Shown one piece after another: positions 53,042-63,227 of a stretch of 64,000 nt of DNA. The translations under genes were made by a program, and so were the position numbers. The first letter of the stretch is position 1. Every line of letters starts with the position of its first letter. The notes under the pieces were generated by a model. The model was not told the origin of the DNA. It made no database searches and saw only the letters and a program-made list of their open reading frames with translations. Source of the DNA: Demequina oxidasica (lineage in GTDB: Bacteria > Actinomycetota > Actinomycetes > Actinomycetales > Demequinaceae); assembly GCF_000975115.1 (NCBI RefSeq), contig NZ_BBRE01000001.1, forward strand, positions 62,001-126,000, in the 5' to 3' direction.

Positions 53042-53770
53042 ATGAGTGACGAGGCGAACCACGCAAATGGCGGAGCGACCATTCATCAGTTCCCCAACGT
53101 TGGCGGGGGCGATACGCTGACCGAGCGCCAGCGCCAGATCCTGGAGCACATCCGCGACGCCGTCGCAGATCGCGGCTACCCGCCGAGCATGCGTGAGATT
53201 GGAGAGGCCGTCGGTCTCAACTCGACGTCCTCGGTGACTCACCAACTGCGCACGCTGCAGGAGAAGGGCTACCTGCGCCGCGACCCCAACCGGCCCCGCG
53301 CCATGGAAGTCGTCATGCCAGGCGAGCCCATTGCGGACGGCGAGTCGGTCGAGGAGTTCCCCACGGCATCGGCGCCCGTCGTTGCTGTTGATGAGAACGT
53401 CTCAAGCGTGCCGCTGGTCGGGCGCATCGCCGCCGGTGGGCCTATTCTCGCGGACCAGGCCGTGGAGGATGTCTTCACTCTCCCCACGCAACTCACCGGC
53501 CACGGCGACCTGTTCATGCTGAAGGTATCTGGGGACTCGATGATCGACGCCGCTATTTGCGACGGCGACTGGGTAGTGGTGCGCAAGCAGAACACCTGTG
53601 AGAACGGCGACATCGTCGCAGCGTTGCTCGACGACGAGGCGACGGTCAAGACATTCCGCCAGCGCGACGGTCACGTGTGGCTCATGCCCCACAACCCCGC
53701 CTACACGCCGATCGACGGCGACCACGCCACCATCATGGGCAAAGTCGTCTCGGTGATGCGGCGCCTCTAA
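53042..53770 (+). CDS. lexA: SOS repressor LexA
   Basis: Self-cleaving repressor of the DNA-damage response, 242 residues. The winged-helix DNA-binding domain (about 27-88) contains [23 protein letters not shown]. The cleavage site is A131-G132 in GRIAAGGP, and the catalytic dyad is S166 in GDSM and K203 in ATVKTF. RecA filaments, encoded at the right edge, stimulate cleavage. ATG at 53042 follows GAGGAGAGGG; the frame open from 52937 covers the promoter and is not coding. Residues 1-24 are an extra polar segment. Confidence 0.97.
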   Translation: MSDEANHANGGATIHQFPNVGGGDTLTERQRQILEHIRDAVADRGYPPSMREIGEAVGLNSTSSVTHQLRTLQEKGYLRRDPNRPRAMEVVMPGEPIADGESVEEFPTASAPVVAVDENVSSVPLVGRIAAGGPILADQAVEDVFTLPTQLTGHGDLFMLKVSGDSMIDAAICDGDWVVVRKQNTCENGDIVAALLDDEATVKTFRQRDGHVWLMPHNPAYTPIDGDHATIMGKVVSVMRRL

Positions 53771-53788
53771 CCGAGACGCCGGTTGTCG

Positions 53789-54019
53789 CTACTTCGAGTC
53801 GCGCCAACCATCAAGCCAGTGGAATCCGCCATTGATGGCACGGCGCATCGCCTGCATCGCATTCGCGATGGTGGTCTGATAGACGCGAGACTCCTCGGTC
53901 TCCGCGGCTTCCGCTTTGGCACGACTGGTTGTCATGAAGTGTTCGAGGTAGGCGGCAAAACGCTCGCGCTCGGCCAGCTGGCCACGGACAAACTCCTCGG
54001 ACGGTTCGTTCTCAGTCAT
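53789..54019 (-). CDS. Small hypothetical protein
   Basis: A 76-residue soluble protein that I do not recognise. It is highly charged and helical (EPSEEFVRGQLAERERFAAYLEHF, then AKAEAAETEESRVYQTTIANAM), with an aromatic C-terminus GGFHWLDGW. ATG at 54019 has AAGGAG ten bases upstream, so it is probably translated. It lies 72 bases downstream of dinG on the same strand and ends tail to tail with lexA. A phage or plasmid origin is not indicated. Confidence 0.65.
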   Translation of the reverse strand: MTENEPSEEFVRGQLAERERFAAYLEHFMTTSRAKAEAAETEESRVYQTTIANAMQAMRRAINGGFHWLDGWRDSK

Positions 54020-54091
54020 CGTGTCAGCTCCTTGAAGACGGTCAACTCGACTACAGCCTATGGGGTGCAGCTCAGAACTAGTGCCTGGAAT

Positions 54092-56029
54092 TCAACTGCC
54101 GTTGGCCGTTGCCGCCGCGTCCAACCTGCGGAGCGCGTCTAGCACCTTTTCGCGGTCGTTCGTCGGCCACAGCGGGGGCATTGATTTGGCAAGGAAGCCA
54201 CCATATCGCGCGGTTGCCAAGCGCGAGTCAAGCACCGCAACGACGCCCCGGTCTTCGGCGCCGCGGATCAGGCGGCCGGCGCCTTGCGCCATCAATAGCG
54301 CGGCCGATGTCGCGGACACGGCCATGAAGCCATTTCCCCCTCGTCTCCCCACCTCCTCGGTGCGCGCCTGAGACACGGGGTCGTCCGGTCGCGGGAACGG
54401 AATGCGGTCAATGATGACGAGCGACGAGGACGGGCCGGGGATGTCGATGCCTTGCCACAGGGAGGTCGAACCAAAGAGGCACGCGCGCGGATCCTCTCGG
54501 AACTGCTCGACCAGCGTCGATACCTGGTCGTCTAGTTGGTAAAGCACGGGAAAGTCGAGTCGTTCACGCATCGCCTCTGTCGCGGCCAGCGCGGCACGAT
54601 GCGACGAGAACAGGCCCAGCGTGCGCCCACCCGCGGCACGGATGAGCTCTTCCATCTCGTCCAAGGCCTCGGCCGAGATTCCGCCGGGGCCGGGGCGCGG
54701 CAGGTGGGACGCGACGTAGAGGATGCCGGCCTTCGAGTAATCGAAGGGACTACCCGCGTCCATAGACGTGGGGCCATCGAGACCCAAGTGTCGCGCCATC
54801 GCGTCGAATTTCCCACCCAGCGCGAGGGTGGCGGACGTGAAGACCGTGGCCTTGCCTTCAAGCAAACCACCCTTGATAAGGCCCGCTACGTCCAACGGCG
54901 CAGCGACGATGCGCGACGGCCGGGGGGCCTCATAGTCGCCATCCGCCGGGGCGAGCCAGATCACATACTTGCCGTGCTCTCCCTGGAGTTCCTCGCACAC
55001 GTCGAAGGTCTCCTGTAGAGCGGCCATCGCGATCTTGGAGGCCGAACCACCCGCGGCCTCGGTGACCTTGCCCACTTGCGTCAGCGCCGCACGTGCAGCG
55101 CCGCGGATCAGCTCGACCGCTTCAGCCAGAGCCTCCGGAAGGCCCATACGCAGACGGCCGTTCTCCGAGTCACCCAAGGCGCCATCAAGCCGGCGTGCCG
55201 CCGTGTCCAGATTCTCGGTGGTGACTCCGCACCTGCGGGCCGAGCGTGCGGCCCTGTCGACTGCCGCCACGGTGAGTTCATGTGTGGCTGATGACGTGAT
55301 GCGTTGCACCAGCTCGTGAGCCTCGTCGACAATCAAGACGTCGTGCTCCCCCAGCATGTCGTGGCTGGTCGCCTGAACGCCGAGCACCGCGTGGTTCGTC
55401 ACCACCACGTGGGCTTTCGCCGCTTCGTCGCGCGCCTTCTGCGAGTAACACTCGTCGATCATGGGGCATTTCTTCTCGAGACACTCGCGCCCAGACACGC
55501 TGACCTGCGCCCACGCACGGCCGGAGACGCCGGGAACCAGGTCGTCGCGGTCGCCCGTCTCAGTCTCCTTCTCCCACTCATTGATGCGGGCCACCTGTTT
55601 GCCGAGGTCGCTGGTAGGGCCAGAAGTGAACGGCAGCATGTCATCGTCCGGCTCGGGGTAGCCGCCCGCCATCTTGTGCACGCACAGGTAGTTACTACGG
55701 CCCTTGAACAGCGCGATCCGGGGTTGTTCTCCTAGGTCCTCTGCCAAGGCATCGGCGACCTGCGGAAGGTCTTTTGTATAGACCTGGCGTTGAAGGGCGA
55801 GCGTGGCCGTGGAGACGATCACACGCTTCTTGGTGCGCACCGCATGAACCACCGCGGGTACTAGGTAGCCGACTGACTTACCTGTTCCCGTGCCTGCCTG
55901 AATGAGCGCATGCTCCCGAGTAGCGATGGCCTCATCGACGGCAACCGCCATGTCGCGCTGCCCGTCGCGCTCCTGCCCTCCGAGCGCGGCAATCGCCTTG
56001 GCGAGTAACGCCGTGACGTCGTCGCTCAC
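54092..56029 (-). CDS. dinG: ATP-dependent helicase DinG (XPD-like)
   Basis: A superfamily-2 iron-sulphur helicase of 645 residues that unwinds 5'-3' and is linked to R-loop and damage repair. Walker A AGTGTGKS is near residue 48 and DEAH is in LIVDEAHELV. The four iron-sulphur cysteines are visible as NYLCVHK, then C, KKCP and DECY. The C-terminal motif GAGRLIRGAED closes the helicase core. The GTG at 56029 overlaps the hflX stop (GTGA); the open frame upstream lies in hflX. No LexA box is seen nearby. Confidence 0.93.
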   Translation of the reverse strand: MSDDVTALLAKAIAALGGQERDGQRDMAVAVDEAIATREHALIQAGTGTGKSVGYLVPAVVHAVRTKKRVIVSTATLALQRQVYTKDLPQVADALAEDLGEQPRIALFKGRSNYLCVHKMAGGYPEPDDDMLPFTSGPTSDLGKQVARINEWEKETETGDRDDLVPGVSGRAWAQVSVSGRECLEKKCPMIDECYSQKARDEAAKAHVVVTNHAVLGVQATSHDMLGEHDVLIVDEAHELVQRITSSATHELTVAAVDRAARSARRCGVTTENLDTAARRLDGALGDSENGRLRMGLPEALAEAVELIRGAARAALTQVGKVTEAAGGSASKIAMAALQETFDVCEELQGEHGKYVIWLAPADGDYEAPRPSRIVAAPLDVAGLIKGGLLEGKATVFTSATLALGGKFDAMARHLGLDGPTSMDAGSPFDYSKAGILYVASHLPRPGPGGISAEALDEMEELIRAAGGRTLGLFSSHRAALAATEAMRERLDFPVLYQLDDQVSTLVEQFREDPRACLFGSTSLWQGIDIPGPSSSLVIIDRIPFPRPDDPVSQARTEEVGRRGGNGFMAVSATSAALLMAQGAGRLIRGAEDRGVVAVLDSRLATARYGGFLAKSMPPLWPTNDREKVLDALRRLDAAATANGS

Positions 56030-57513
56030 GCCGGAGCGACCGCCGCGGCGTGCAACCGCGCGGCGAGTGACTCGTCGACGAGGGCCTCCATCCACGTGCC
56101 ATCGGCGTCGTGCCGCTCCAGCAACACCTCACCGTGCTGATGGATCTCACTCACCAGGTCACCGCGCGTATAGGGCACCGTCAGGTCGATGCGCACGGAC
56201 GGGCGCGGGAGTGCTTCCGCGATGACGTCCATCAGTTCGGAGATGCCCGCACCCGTCATGGCGGACACGTCGATGGTCTGATCGCGTCGCGAGCGCAGGC
56301 GCATCAAGGTCTCGGGGTCAGCGATGTCGGACTTGTTAAGTACCAGCACCTCGCGCACATCCGAGGCCCCAGGCACGTCCGCGAGCACGGTGTGCACGGC
56401 AGTAATCTGGCCCTCGGGATCCGGGTGAGCCGCGTCGACGATGTGCAGGATCAGGTCTGCGTTCGCGGCCTCCTCCAGGGTCGAGGAGAATGCGGCGACC
56501 AGCTGGTGAGGCAGGTTGCGTACAAAGCCGACGGTGTCCGAGACGGTAAATTCGCGTCCATCAGGGGTTTGCGAGCGCCGCACGGTGGGGTCAAGGGTCG
56601 CGAACAGCGAGTTCTCGACCAGCACTCCCGCCCCCGTGATGCGGTTCAGCAGCGAGGACTTTCCGGCATTGGTGTAACCAATGATGGCGACGTTCGGCAG
56701 CGCCAGGCGACGGTCGCGGCGCACCTCGCGCGCGGGCGCCATCGCCTTGATTTGGCGGCGTAGGATCGCCATGCGGGTGTGAATGCGGCGACGGTCCAAC
56801 TCGATCTTGGTCTCACCCGGTCCGCGCGAGCCCATTCCGGCGGCGGCGCCACCCACCTGGCCACCGGCCTGGCGGGACATGGAGTCACCCCAACCGCGCA
56901 GGCGCGGCAACAGGTACTCGAGTTGGGCGAGCTCGACCTGAGCCTTGCCCTCCTTGGACTTGGCGTGCTGAGCGAAGATATCCAGAATCAGCCCGGTGCG
57001 GTCGATGACCTTGACCTTGACGACGTCCTCGAGTGCGCGCCGCTGGCTGGGCGCGAGCTCGTCGTTGACCACGACCGTGTCCGCACCCACCTCGGCGACG
57101 ATGGCCTTGACCTCGAGGGCCTTGCCCTTGCCGATGTAGGTGGCGGGGTCTGGGTGCGCTCGGCGCTGCAGCACCCCGTCGAGCACCTCGGAACCGGCCG
57201 TCTCCGCGAGCGCGGACAACTCCCTCAGCCCCACCTCGGCATCGGCGAGATCGCGCTGGTACTGGCCCACCAAGACCACGCGCTCAAGGCGCAGCTTGCG
57301 GTACTCGACCTCGGTGACGTCCTCGAGCTCGGTGCTGAGACCGTACACGCGGCGCAGCGCGGCCCGTTCCTCGCGGTCCAGCTGGTCGCCGTCGTAGTCG
57401 GTCTTCGCAGTGCCGCCGGCGCCAATCGCCGTCCCCTCGCGCGATAGGACGCGGTCAATCACCGCATCGGCGCGGGAAGGTTCGGGCAGTTCGGTCTCGT
57501 GGGGTTCATTCAT
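56026..57513 (-). CDS. hflX: Ribosome-associated GTPase HflX
   Basis: A GTPase that splits stalled or stressed 70S ribosomes, 495 residues, longer than the E. coli protein by an N-terminal acidic/basic segment. The HflX N-domain includes DTVVVNDELAPSQRRALED and DRTGLILDIFAQHAKSKEGKAQVELAQLEY. The glycine-rich linker is SRGPGETKIELDRRRI. The G domain has GYTNAGKSSLLN near residue 290, DTVGF and NKSD. ATG at 57513 follows AGGGGGAG. It is divergent from the methyltransferase gene and followed by dinG. Confidence 0.95.
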   Translation of the reverse strand: MNEPHETELPEPSRADAVIDRVLSREGTAIGAGGTAKTDYDGDQLDREERAALRRVYGLSTELEDVTEVEYRKLRLERVVLVGQYQRDLADAEVGLRELSALAETAGSEVLDGVLQRRAHPDPATYIGKGKALEVKAIVAEVGADTVVVNDELAPSQRRALEDVVKVKVIDRTGLILDIFAQHAKSKEGKAQVELAQLEYLLPRLRGWGDSMSRQAGGQVGGAAAGMGSRGPGETKIELDRRRIHTRMAILRRQIKAMAPAREVRRDRRLALPNVAIIGYTNAGKSSLLNRITGAGVLVENSLFATLDPTVRRSQTPDGREFTVSDTVGFVRNLPHQLVAAFSSTLEEAANADLILHIVDAAHPDPEGQITAVHTVLADVPGASDVREVLVLNKSDIADPETLMRLRSRRDQTIDVSAMTGAGISELMDVIAEALPRPSVRIDLTVPYTRGDLVSEIHQHGEVLLERHDADGTWMEALVDESLAARLHAAAVAPA

Positions 57514-57551
57514 ACTCCCCCTATTGTCGCACCCTGCCGCGCGGCGCGGGG

Positions 57552-57557
57552 TACGCT
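57552..57557 (+). promoter_or_regulatory. Putative -10 of a leaderless promoter (TACGCT)
   Basis: TACGCT ends eight bases before the GTG at 57566. No ribosome binding site lies between. Confidence 0.35.
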
Positions 57558-57565
57558 CGCTTACC

Positions 57566-58195
57566 GTGAGCGACGACCACTACTTCACTGCCCAGCCCGC
57601 GTCCGCCGACGAGCGACGCGTCATTCCCGTGACCCTTGCGGGGTACGACATCGACGTCGAGACGGCACCAGGAATCTTCTCCCCCGGCCACGTCGACGCC
57701 GGCACCGGGGTGCTACTGCGCTACCTACCGACTCCACCAGCCGGCGACCTGCTCGACCTCGGCTGCGGCTGGGGACCCATCGCGCTCACTGCCGCGCTGG
57801 CCAACCCCCAGACACGCGTGACTGCCGTCGATGTCAACGAGCGCGCGCTAGACCTGTTGCGACGCAACACAGAGCGCATCGGCTCTCGTCACGAGCTCGG
57901 TGCCATCACCGCCACCACGCCCGATGCTGTGGCGGTCGACGCTCGATTCGACGCCATCTGGTCCAACCCGCCTATTCGCATTGGCAAGCCTGCTCTTCAC
58001 GACCTGCTCACGGCCTGGATCCCGCGGCTCAAGCCCGGCGGCGAGGCGCACCTGGTGGTGCAGAAGAACTTGGGCGCCGATTCGTTAGCCACGTGGATCA
58101 CAGCCCAGCGCGACGAGGTAGGCCCGTGGGGTCACCTCGAGAAGCTTGGCAGTTCCAAGGGCTTCCGGGTGCTGCGGCTCACGCGCGCCGGCTAG
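57566..58195 (+). CDS. RsmC-like class I methyltransferase
   Basis: A 209-residue SAM-dependent methyltransferase. Motif I is LDLGCGWGPIAL near residue 57, the SAM-ribose acidic residue is in VTAVDVN, and SNPPIRIGK near 132 is the NPP(F/Y)-type catalytic motif of guanine-N2 rRNA methyltransferases. E. coli RsmC has an extra N-terminal domain; this short form is common in actinobacteria. GTG at 57566 gives the natural N-terminus. Its stop overlaps the dapF stop by four bases, tail to tail. The rRNA target is inferred. Confidence 0.85.
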   Translation: MSDDHYFTAQPASADERRVIPVTLAGYDIDVETAPGIFSPGHVDAGTGVLLRYLPTPPAGDLLDLGCGWGPIALTAALANPQTRVTAVDVNERALDLLRRNTERIGSRHELGAITATTPDAVAVDARFDAIWSNPPIRIGKPALHDLLTAWIPRLKPGGEAHLVVQKNLGADSLATWITAQRDEVGPWGHLEKLGSSKGFRVLRLTRAG

Positions 58196-59121
58196 GCGCT
58201 GATAACACCGTCGGCGATCAGAGCCGCGGGGCCCTCCAGCACGGTCTGGTCGCCAACAATGCGCACCGTGACCAGGCCACCGGGCACCTCGACGTCCCAG
58301 ACGTCTGGTGCGGCCTCACCTGCCCATTCGCGCACCGCAAGGGCCACTGCGCAAGCGCCCGTGCCGCAGGACTGAGTCTCGCCCGACCCGCGCTCGTGTA
58401 CTCGCATGCGCACCCTGCCGCGCGGTTCTCCATTGACCAACGATCCACCGCGGGTCACCACGAACTCCACGTTGGAGCCCTCCGCAGGCACGGGTTCAAC
58501 CACCGGAGCGTTGGAGAGGTCCAGCGCCTCGAGCGCCTCGAGGGACGCCAGTGCCACTACGTGATGCGGGTTGCCCACGTCCACGCTCAACGCGGGATGG
58601 GGGTGGGCGAGGCCCTGTGCTGTCACCTCAGCATCGAATCCCTCCGGTGCCTCACCGAGGGTCCACGTGCCCATGCCGACCGCGTACAGGCCGTTTTCTA
58701 GCCCCGTGAGGGTGCGTGTGCCGCCGCGGGTCCCGATGGTCAGGCCCGTGCTCAGGTCTTCGTCCGCCTCGCGCTGCAGATAGGCCGCGAACACGCGCGC
58801 GCCATTGCCGCACATCTCCGACGTTGAACCGTCGGCATTCCAGTAGTCCATGAACCACATGTCGGGCGCGAAGTCTGCGCCCGCGTCGAGCTTGCCCGCG
58901 CGCACGGCGCGGATGAGGCCGTCGCCACCGATGCCGCCGCGGCGGTCGCACAACTCGCGCGCCATCTCCCCTGTGACGTCCACGTCGCCGTGCTCATCAA
59001 AGACCAACACGAAGTCGTTTCGGGTGCCGTGCCCCTTGGTGAAACGTAAGCCAGCCAGGGTGCCTAGCGGGCGGGTGTCAGTGGCGGTCGGCGTCTGGTC
59101 AGACGTAGGGGTCTCAGGCAT
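58192..59121 (-). CDS. dapF: Diaminopimelate epimerase
   Basis: Converts LL- to meso-diaminopimelate for lysine and, in many species, peptidoglycan; 309 residues. The two catalytic cysteines are in EMCGNGAR (about residue 103) and SCGTGA (about 253). GGIGGDGLI and GNPHHVV are also conserved. ATG at 59121 has TAGGCT six bases upstream and no ribosome binding site, so it may be separately transcribed although it follows miaA by only 17 bases. The first 15 residues are a Thr/Pro-rich extension. Confidence 0.96.
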   Translation of the reverse strand: MPETPTSDQTPTATDTRPLGTLAGLRFTKGHGTRNDFVLVFDEHGDVDVTGEMARELCDRRGGIGGDGLIRAVRAGKLDAGADFAPDMWFMDYWNADGSTSEMCGNGARVFAAYLQREADEDLSTGLTIGTRGGTRTLTGLENGLYAVGMGTWTLGEAPEGFDAEVTAQGLAHPHPALSVDVGNPHHVVALASLEALEALDLSNAPVVEPVPAEGSNVEFVVTRGGSLVNGEPRGRVRMRVHERGSGETQSCGTGACAVALAVREWAGEAAPDVWDVEVPGGLVTVRIVGDQTVLEGPAALIADGVISA

Positions 59122-59127
59122 GCCAAC

Positions 59128-59133
59128 AGCCTA
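59128..59133 (-). promoter_or_regulatory. Putative -10 of a leaderless dapF promoter (TAGGCT)
   Basis: TAGGCT ends six bases before the dapF ATG, in the 17-base gap after miaA. It is the same hexamer and spacing as before the DUF4260 gene. Confidence 0.45.
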
Positions 59134-59138
59134 CGCAG

Positions 59139-60122
59139 TCAGAGCCCTGCGGCCCGAATCGCGTCGCCCACGGCGCGCGGAACGTCGTCCGGGTCCACGG
59201 GGCCGTCTACCCAGTTCACCCGGTCGTCCGGTCCGAACCAGCGGTGCTGCTTGCGCGCCAGCCGGCGCGTGTGTTGCGCAATCAGGTCAATTGCCTGACG
59301 CTCGGTCAGTTCGCCCTCAAGGTGACTGAGCGTTTCCGCGTAGCCCACTGCCCTGCGAGCCGTGATCGCGCCGCGAATCCCCTGCTCCTCGAGCCGGCGC
59401 ACCTCATCCACGAGGCCGTCGGCCCACATCTGGTCAACGCGCGCGTCAATGCGTTCGTCCAGCACGTCGTACGGCACTCGCAGGCCCACCTGCACGGCCG
59501 GAATCGCATACTCCTTCACGGGTAGCGAACTAGAGAACTTCTCTCCCGTGATCTCGATGACCTCGAGCGCACGCGCAATCCGCTTGGCATTCTGTGGCTG
59601 AATCTTGCTTGCCGCTTCAGGATCCACTGCGAGCAGTTCGCGGTAAAGCACACCAGGGCCCTCTACCGCGGCGCGAGTCTCGAACTTTGCGCGCACCTCG
59701 GGATCCGTGGGCGGGAACTCAAACTTGTCGAGCAGTGCCCTCAAGTACAGCCCGGAGCCGCCCACCACGATGGCGCGACCTCCACGGGCGTGAATACCAT
59801 CGATCGCCGCCCGAGCCTGATCCTGGAACTGAGCCACCGTCGCGTCCTGCGACACGTCGAGCGTGTCCAGCAGGTGGTGGACGATCCCCCGTCGGTCCGC
59901 GATGGGCAACTTCGCGGAGCCGATGTCCATGCCGCGGTAGAACTGCATTGCGTCGCCGTTGATGATCTCGGCGGGGGTCCCCCGCGCGATGAGGTGCTCG
60001 GCGATCCCAATGCTGATCGCGGACTTGCCCGTCGCGGTCGCCCCTACCACCGCTATCACCTCAGGCGCGCCGCTTGCGGACGATGCCGGGGGCACGTTCG
60101 CGCCGCCAGCAGGTTTGGTCAC
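59139..60122 (-). CDS. miaA: tRNA dimethylallyltransferase
   Basis: Attaches a dimethylallyl group to A37 of tRNAs that read UNN codons; MiaB then methylthiolates it. It is 327 residues. The P loop is [11 protein letters not shown] near residue 30, with conserved [31 protein letters not shown] and the [12 protein letters not shown] region. The GTG start overlaps the miaB stop (GTGA), so the two modification enzymes are coupled. Confidence 0.96.
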   Translation of the reverse strand: MTKPAGGANVPPASSASGAPEVIAVVGATATGKSAISIGIAEHLIARGTPAEIINGDAMQFYRGMDIGSAKLPIADRRGIVHHLLDTLDVSQDATVAQFQDQARAAIDGIHARGGRAIVVGGSGLYLRALLDKFEFPPTDPEVRAKFETRAAVEGPGVLYRELLAVDPEAASKIQPQNAKRIARALEVIEITGEKFSSSLPVKEYAIPAVQVGLRVPYDVLDERIDARVDQMWADGLVDEVRRLEEQGIRGAITARRAVGYAETLSHLEGELTERQAIDLIAQHTRRLARKQHRWFGPDDRVNWVDGPVDPDDVPRAVGDAIRAAGL

Positions 60123-61708
60123 GGGTTGCGGCGCAGGCTAGGCATTCCGAGGCCAACCGGAGCGCCCGGTGTCCCCCCGCCGGACCCGCACGCATCGCCG
60201 CAGCCGCCGGAGGCGTGCTCGTGGTCGCCTGCCTGTACCGAGTCCCACGCGTCCCCCGCACGAGTGCGCCGAACCGAGTAGTTGCCCCCCTCGAGGACGG
60301 AGTCCGCGACCAAGTGGAACGGGGCGCCATACGTGACGTCAACCGTCACCATGTCACCAGGGCGCGGCGCGGCGTCGGTGCCGGCCACACCATCGGGCAG
60401 GCTGAAGTGCACCAGGCGGTTGTCCCGCGCGCGGCCCGTCATGCGCTCTGAGGCGTCGTCCTTGCGGCCAGCCCCGTCAAGCACCATCAGCTCCACCGTG
60501 GTGCCCACGAGGGCCTGGTTCTCCTCGAGCGCGATGCGCTTCTGTAGGTCCAGCAGGCGCACAAAGCGTTCCTGAACCACCTCCTTGGGAAGCGGCTCGA
60601 GCTCGAAGGCGGGCGTGCCAGGACGAGGTGAATACTGGAACGTGTAGGCGCTGGCGAAGCGCGAGGCTTCGACCACGCGCATTGTCTCGAGGAAGTCCGC
60701 CTCGGTCTCGCCAGGGAATCCCACGATGATGTCGGTGGTGATCGCGGCATCGGGCATTGTGGCGCGCACCCTGTCGAGGATCCCTAGGAATTTGCTGGAG
60801 CGGTACGAACGGCGCATCGCTCGCAACACTGCATCCGAGCCTGACTGCAGCGGCATGTGCAGGCTGGGCATCACGTTGGGAGTCTCGGCCATCGCATCGA
60901 TCACGTCGTCGGTGAAGGCGGCGGGGTGGGGCGAGGTGAATCGCACGCGTTCAAGCCCCTCGATCTCGCCGCAGGCGCGCAGCAGCTTGGCGAATGCGCC
61001 CCGATCGCCAAACTCCACGCCGTAGCTGTTGACGTTCTGGCCTAACAGCGTGACCTCGACGGCGCCCTGCGAGACCAGCGCGTTGATCTCCGCCAGGATC
61101 TCTCCGGGGCGGCGGTCACGCTCCTTGCCGCGCAGCGAGGGGACGATGCAGAAGGTGCAGGTGTTGTTGCAACCCACGGAGATCGACACCCAGGCCGAGG
61201 CAATGGCGTCTCGACGCGACGGCAGGGTTGAGGGGAAGACCTTGAGTGACTCCTCGATCTCGACCTGCGCCTCGGCATTGTGGCGCGCACGCTCGAGAAG
61301 GACAGGAAGCACGTCGATGTTGTGCGTCCCGAAGACCACGTCCACATAGGGGGCACGCTTGACAATGTCCCCACGGTCCTTCTGCGCGAGGCAGCCGCCC
61401 ACAGCGATCTGCATCCCGGGATTCACTGCCTTAATGGACGCCAGCTGGCCTAGGTTTCCGTACAACTTACCTGAGGCGTTCTCGCGCACTGCACACGTGT
61501 TGATGACGACGACATCAGCGATCTCGGCGGACTCAGGGGCGGCGATGTACCCGGCGCCCTCGAGCAAGCCCGCCATGTGCTCCGAATCGTGCACGTTCAT
61601 CTGGCAGCCAAGCGTCCTGACCACATAGGTGGGCGCTGAAGTCGCCTCTACGGCGGTCAAATCTGCTGAGGCGAGTGGTGCGGTGCTGGCGAGGGGCGTC
61701 TGGGTCAT
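60119..61708 (-). CDS. miaB: tRNA-2-methylthio-N6-dimethylallyladenosine synthase
   Basis: Radical-SAM methylthiotransferase acting on i6A37 of tRNA, 529 residues. The N-terminal cluster cysteines are in GCQMN, NTCAVR and GGCLAQ. The radical-SAM motif GCNNTCTFC binds the second 4Fe-4S cluster, near residue 182. A TRAM RNA-binding domain lies at about 400-470. The C-terminal 50 residues are Gly/Ala/His/Cys-rich and extra. ATG at 61708 lies two bases after the rny stop. Confidence 0.96.
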   Translation of the reverse strand: MTQTPLASTAPLASADLTAVEATSAPTYVVRTLGCQMNVHDSEHMAGLLEGAGYIAAPESAEIADVVVINTCAVRENASGKLYGNLGQLASIKAVNPGMQIAVGGCLAQKDRGDIVKRAPYVDVVFGTHNIDVLPVLLERARHNAEAQVEIEESLKVFPSTLPSRRDAIASAWVSISVGCNNTCTFCIVPSLRGKERDRRPGEILAEINALVSQGAVEVTLLGQNVNSYGVEFGDRGAFAKLLRACGEIEGLERVRFTSPHPAAFTDDVIDAMAETPNVMPSLHMPLQSGSDAVLRAMRRSYRSSKFLGILDRVRATMPDAAITTDIIVGFPGETEADFLETMRVVEASRFASAYTFQYSPRPGTPAFELEPLPKEVVQERFVRLLDLQKRIALEENQALVGTTVELMVLDGAGRKDDASERMTGRARDNRLVHFSLPDGVAGTDAAPRPGDMVTVDVTYGAPFHLVADSVLEGGNYSVRRTRAGDAWDSVQAGDHEHASGGCGDACGSGGGTPGAPVGLGMPSLRRNP

Positions 61709-61710
61709 AC

Positions 61711-63171
61711 CTATCCTGCGACGGCGTCCGCGCGTAGTTCGCGAATCACCGTCACTCTGATCTCTCCGGGAACGTTAAATTCCTTGCTGATGTGATCAGC
61801 AATTGTACGCGCCAGTTCCCGCGTGCCCTCATCGTCCACCTCGTCAGGCTCCACGACCACACGCACTTCGCGGCCAGCGGCCATGGAAATCGCCTTCTTG
61901 ACGCCGGCGTGTTCGCTCACGAACGTCTCGAGGTGGTTCATGCGCTCGACGTAGTGCTCCACGTCCTCTCGCCGCGCACCTGGCCGCGAGGCGGAGATAG
62001 CGTCCGCCACCTGCACGATGATTGCCTCGATACTCGCGGGCTCCACCTCGTCGTGGTGGGCGGCGATCGCGTTTACCACGGTGTCCGTCTCTCCGGCCCG
62101 CTCGGCAATTTCCGCGCCAATCGCCGCGTGCGTGCCCTCGCGCTCGTGGCTATACGCCTTACCCAAGTCGTGCAGGAACGCACCTCGGCGAGTGGTCTCC
62201 ACATCCGCGCCCACCGCGACTGCAATATCAGCGGCAATCTGCGCGGTCTCCACCAGGTGCGCGAGCACGTTCTGGCCATAGGAGCTGCGCAGTCGCAGCA
62301 GGCCGAGCGTGTCGACAATCTCCTGAGGAACGCCCTTCACCTTGGCCGCCTCGAGGGCATCCAGGCCGGCATCGCGGTGACGCTGCGCGGCGCCCGCGAC
62401 GGCGCGTGCGTAGGCGGCCTCGACGCGCTGTGGCTGGATGCGGCCGTCCTCGACGAGTGCGGCGAGCGTGACTTCGGCGATCTCGCGCCGTTCCACGTCA
62501 AAGCAGGACAGTTGAACCGCGTTCACGCCCTCTTCGACTATGACGTTCACCCCGGTAAGCGCCTCAAACGCCCGAATATTGCGGCCTTCACGGCCGATGA
62601 TCCGACCCTTCATCTCCTCGGAAGGCAGGTCGATCCAGGTCACTGAGGCCTCTGCGGCCGTGGGCGCGGCCTGGCGTTGCATGGCGTCCACGAGAATCTT
62701 GCGCCCGCGTTCATCGGCGTCCCGTTTCGCGACCTTCTCAATACGTCGCACCTCGGCGGCAGCATCGGCGCGGGCTCCACCCGTCAACCTCGCTACGAGC
62801 TCCGCCTTGGCCTCCTCGGCCGTGGTGCCAGCTAGCGAGGCGATGGCCTCAACGTGGGCCGTCCGCTGTTGCTCCCGTTCGGCCGCGACACGCTTCTCAT
62901 CTTTAGCGACCATAGCGACGCGCTCTTCGAGGTTGCGTGCGTAGCGCTGTGCGTTTCGATGCTCCTCGGCAGTCTCCTTCTCGCGCAGCAACGCACGTTC
63001 CTCACGATGCTTCGCCTCAGCAATTCGCTGACGGGCGTCCTCGCGCACGTCTTTGGTCTCTCGTTGCGCGGCCTCACGAATGGCCTTGGCCTCGCGGCGC
63101 GCAAACATGACCAGAAGGAGTGCAATGAGGGAGGCGCCAAGAAGCAGCACAATGATGGTTGACTGCAACAT
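61711..63171 (-). CDS. rny: Ribonuclease Y
   Basis: Membrane-bound endoribonuclease that starts mRNA decay, 486 residues. One membrane helix (about 3-24), a long charged coiled coil (about 25-180), a KH domain ([20 protein letters not shown] near 195) and an HD domain with the metal motif FLHDLGKA near 335. ATG at 63171 is used because AGGGGAG lies eight bases upstream; GTG codons at 63180 and 63192 would extend it slightly. It is closely followed by miaB. Confidence 0.92.
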   Translation of the reverse strand: MLQSTIIVLLLGASLIALLLVMFARREAKAIREAAQRETKDVREDARQRIAEAKHREERALLREKETAEEHRNAQRYARNLEERVAMVAKDEKRVAAEREQQRTAHVEAIASLAGTTAEEAKAELVARLTGGARADAAAEVRRIEKVAKRDADERGRKILVDAMQRQAAPTAAEASVTWIDLPSEEMKGRIIGREGRNIRAFEALTGVNVIVEEGVNAVQLSCFDVERREIAEVTLAALVEDGRIQPQRVEAAYARAVAGAAQRHRDAGLDALEAAKVKGVPQEIVDTLGLLRLRSSYGQNVLAHLVETAQIAADIAVAVGADVETTRRGAFLHDLGKAYSHEREGTHAAIGAEIAERAGETDTVVNAIAAHHDEVEPASIEAIIVQVADAISASRPGARREDVEHYVERMNHLETFVSEHAGVKKAISMAAGREVRVVVEPDEVDDEGTRELARTIADHISKEFNVPGEIRVTVIRELRADAVAG

Positions 63172-63227
63172 CCGCCCCACTCCCCTCGACACCTGCCCAG
63201 ACGCAAGCCCTCACCCGCGACGCGCGA

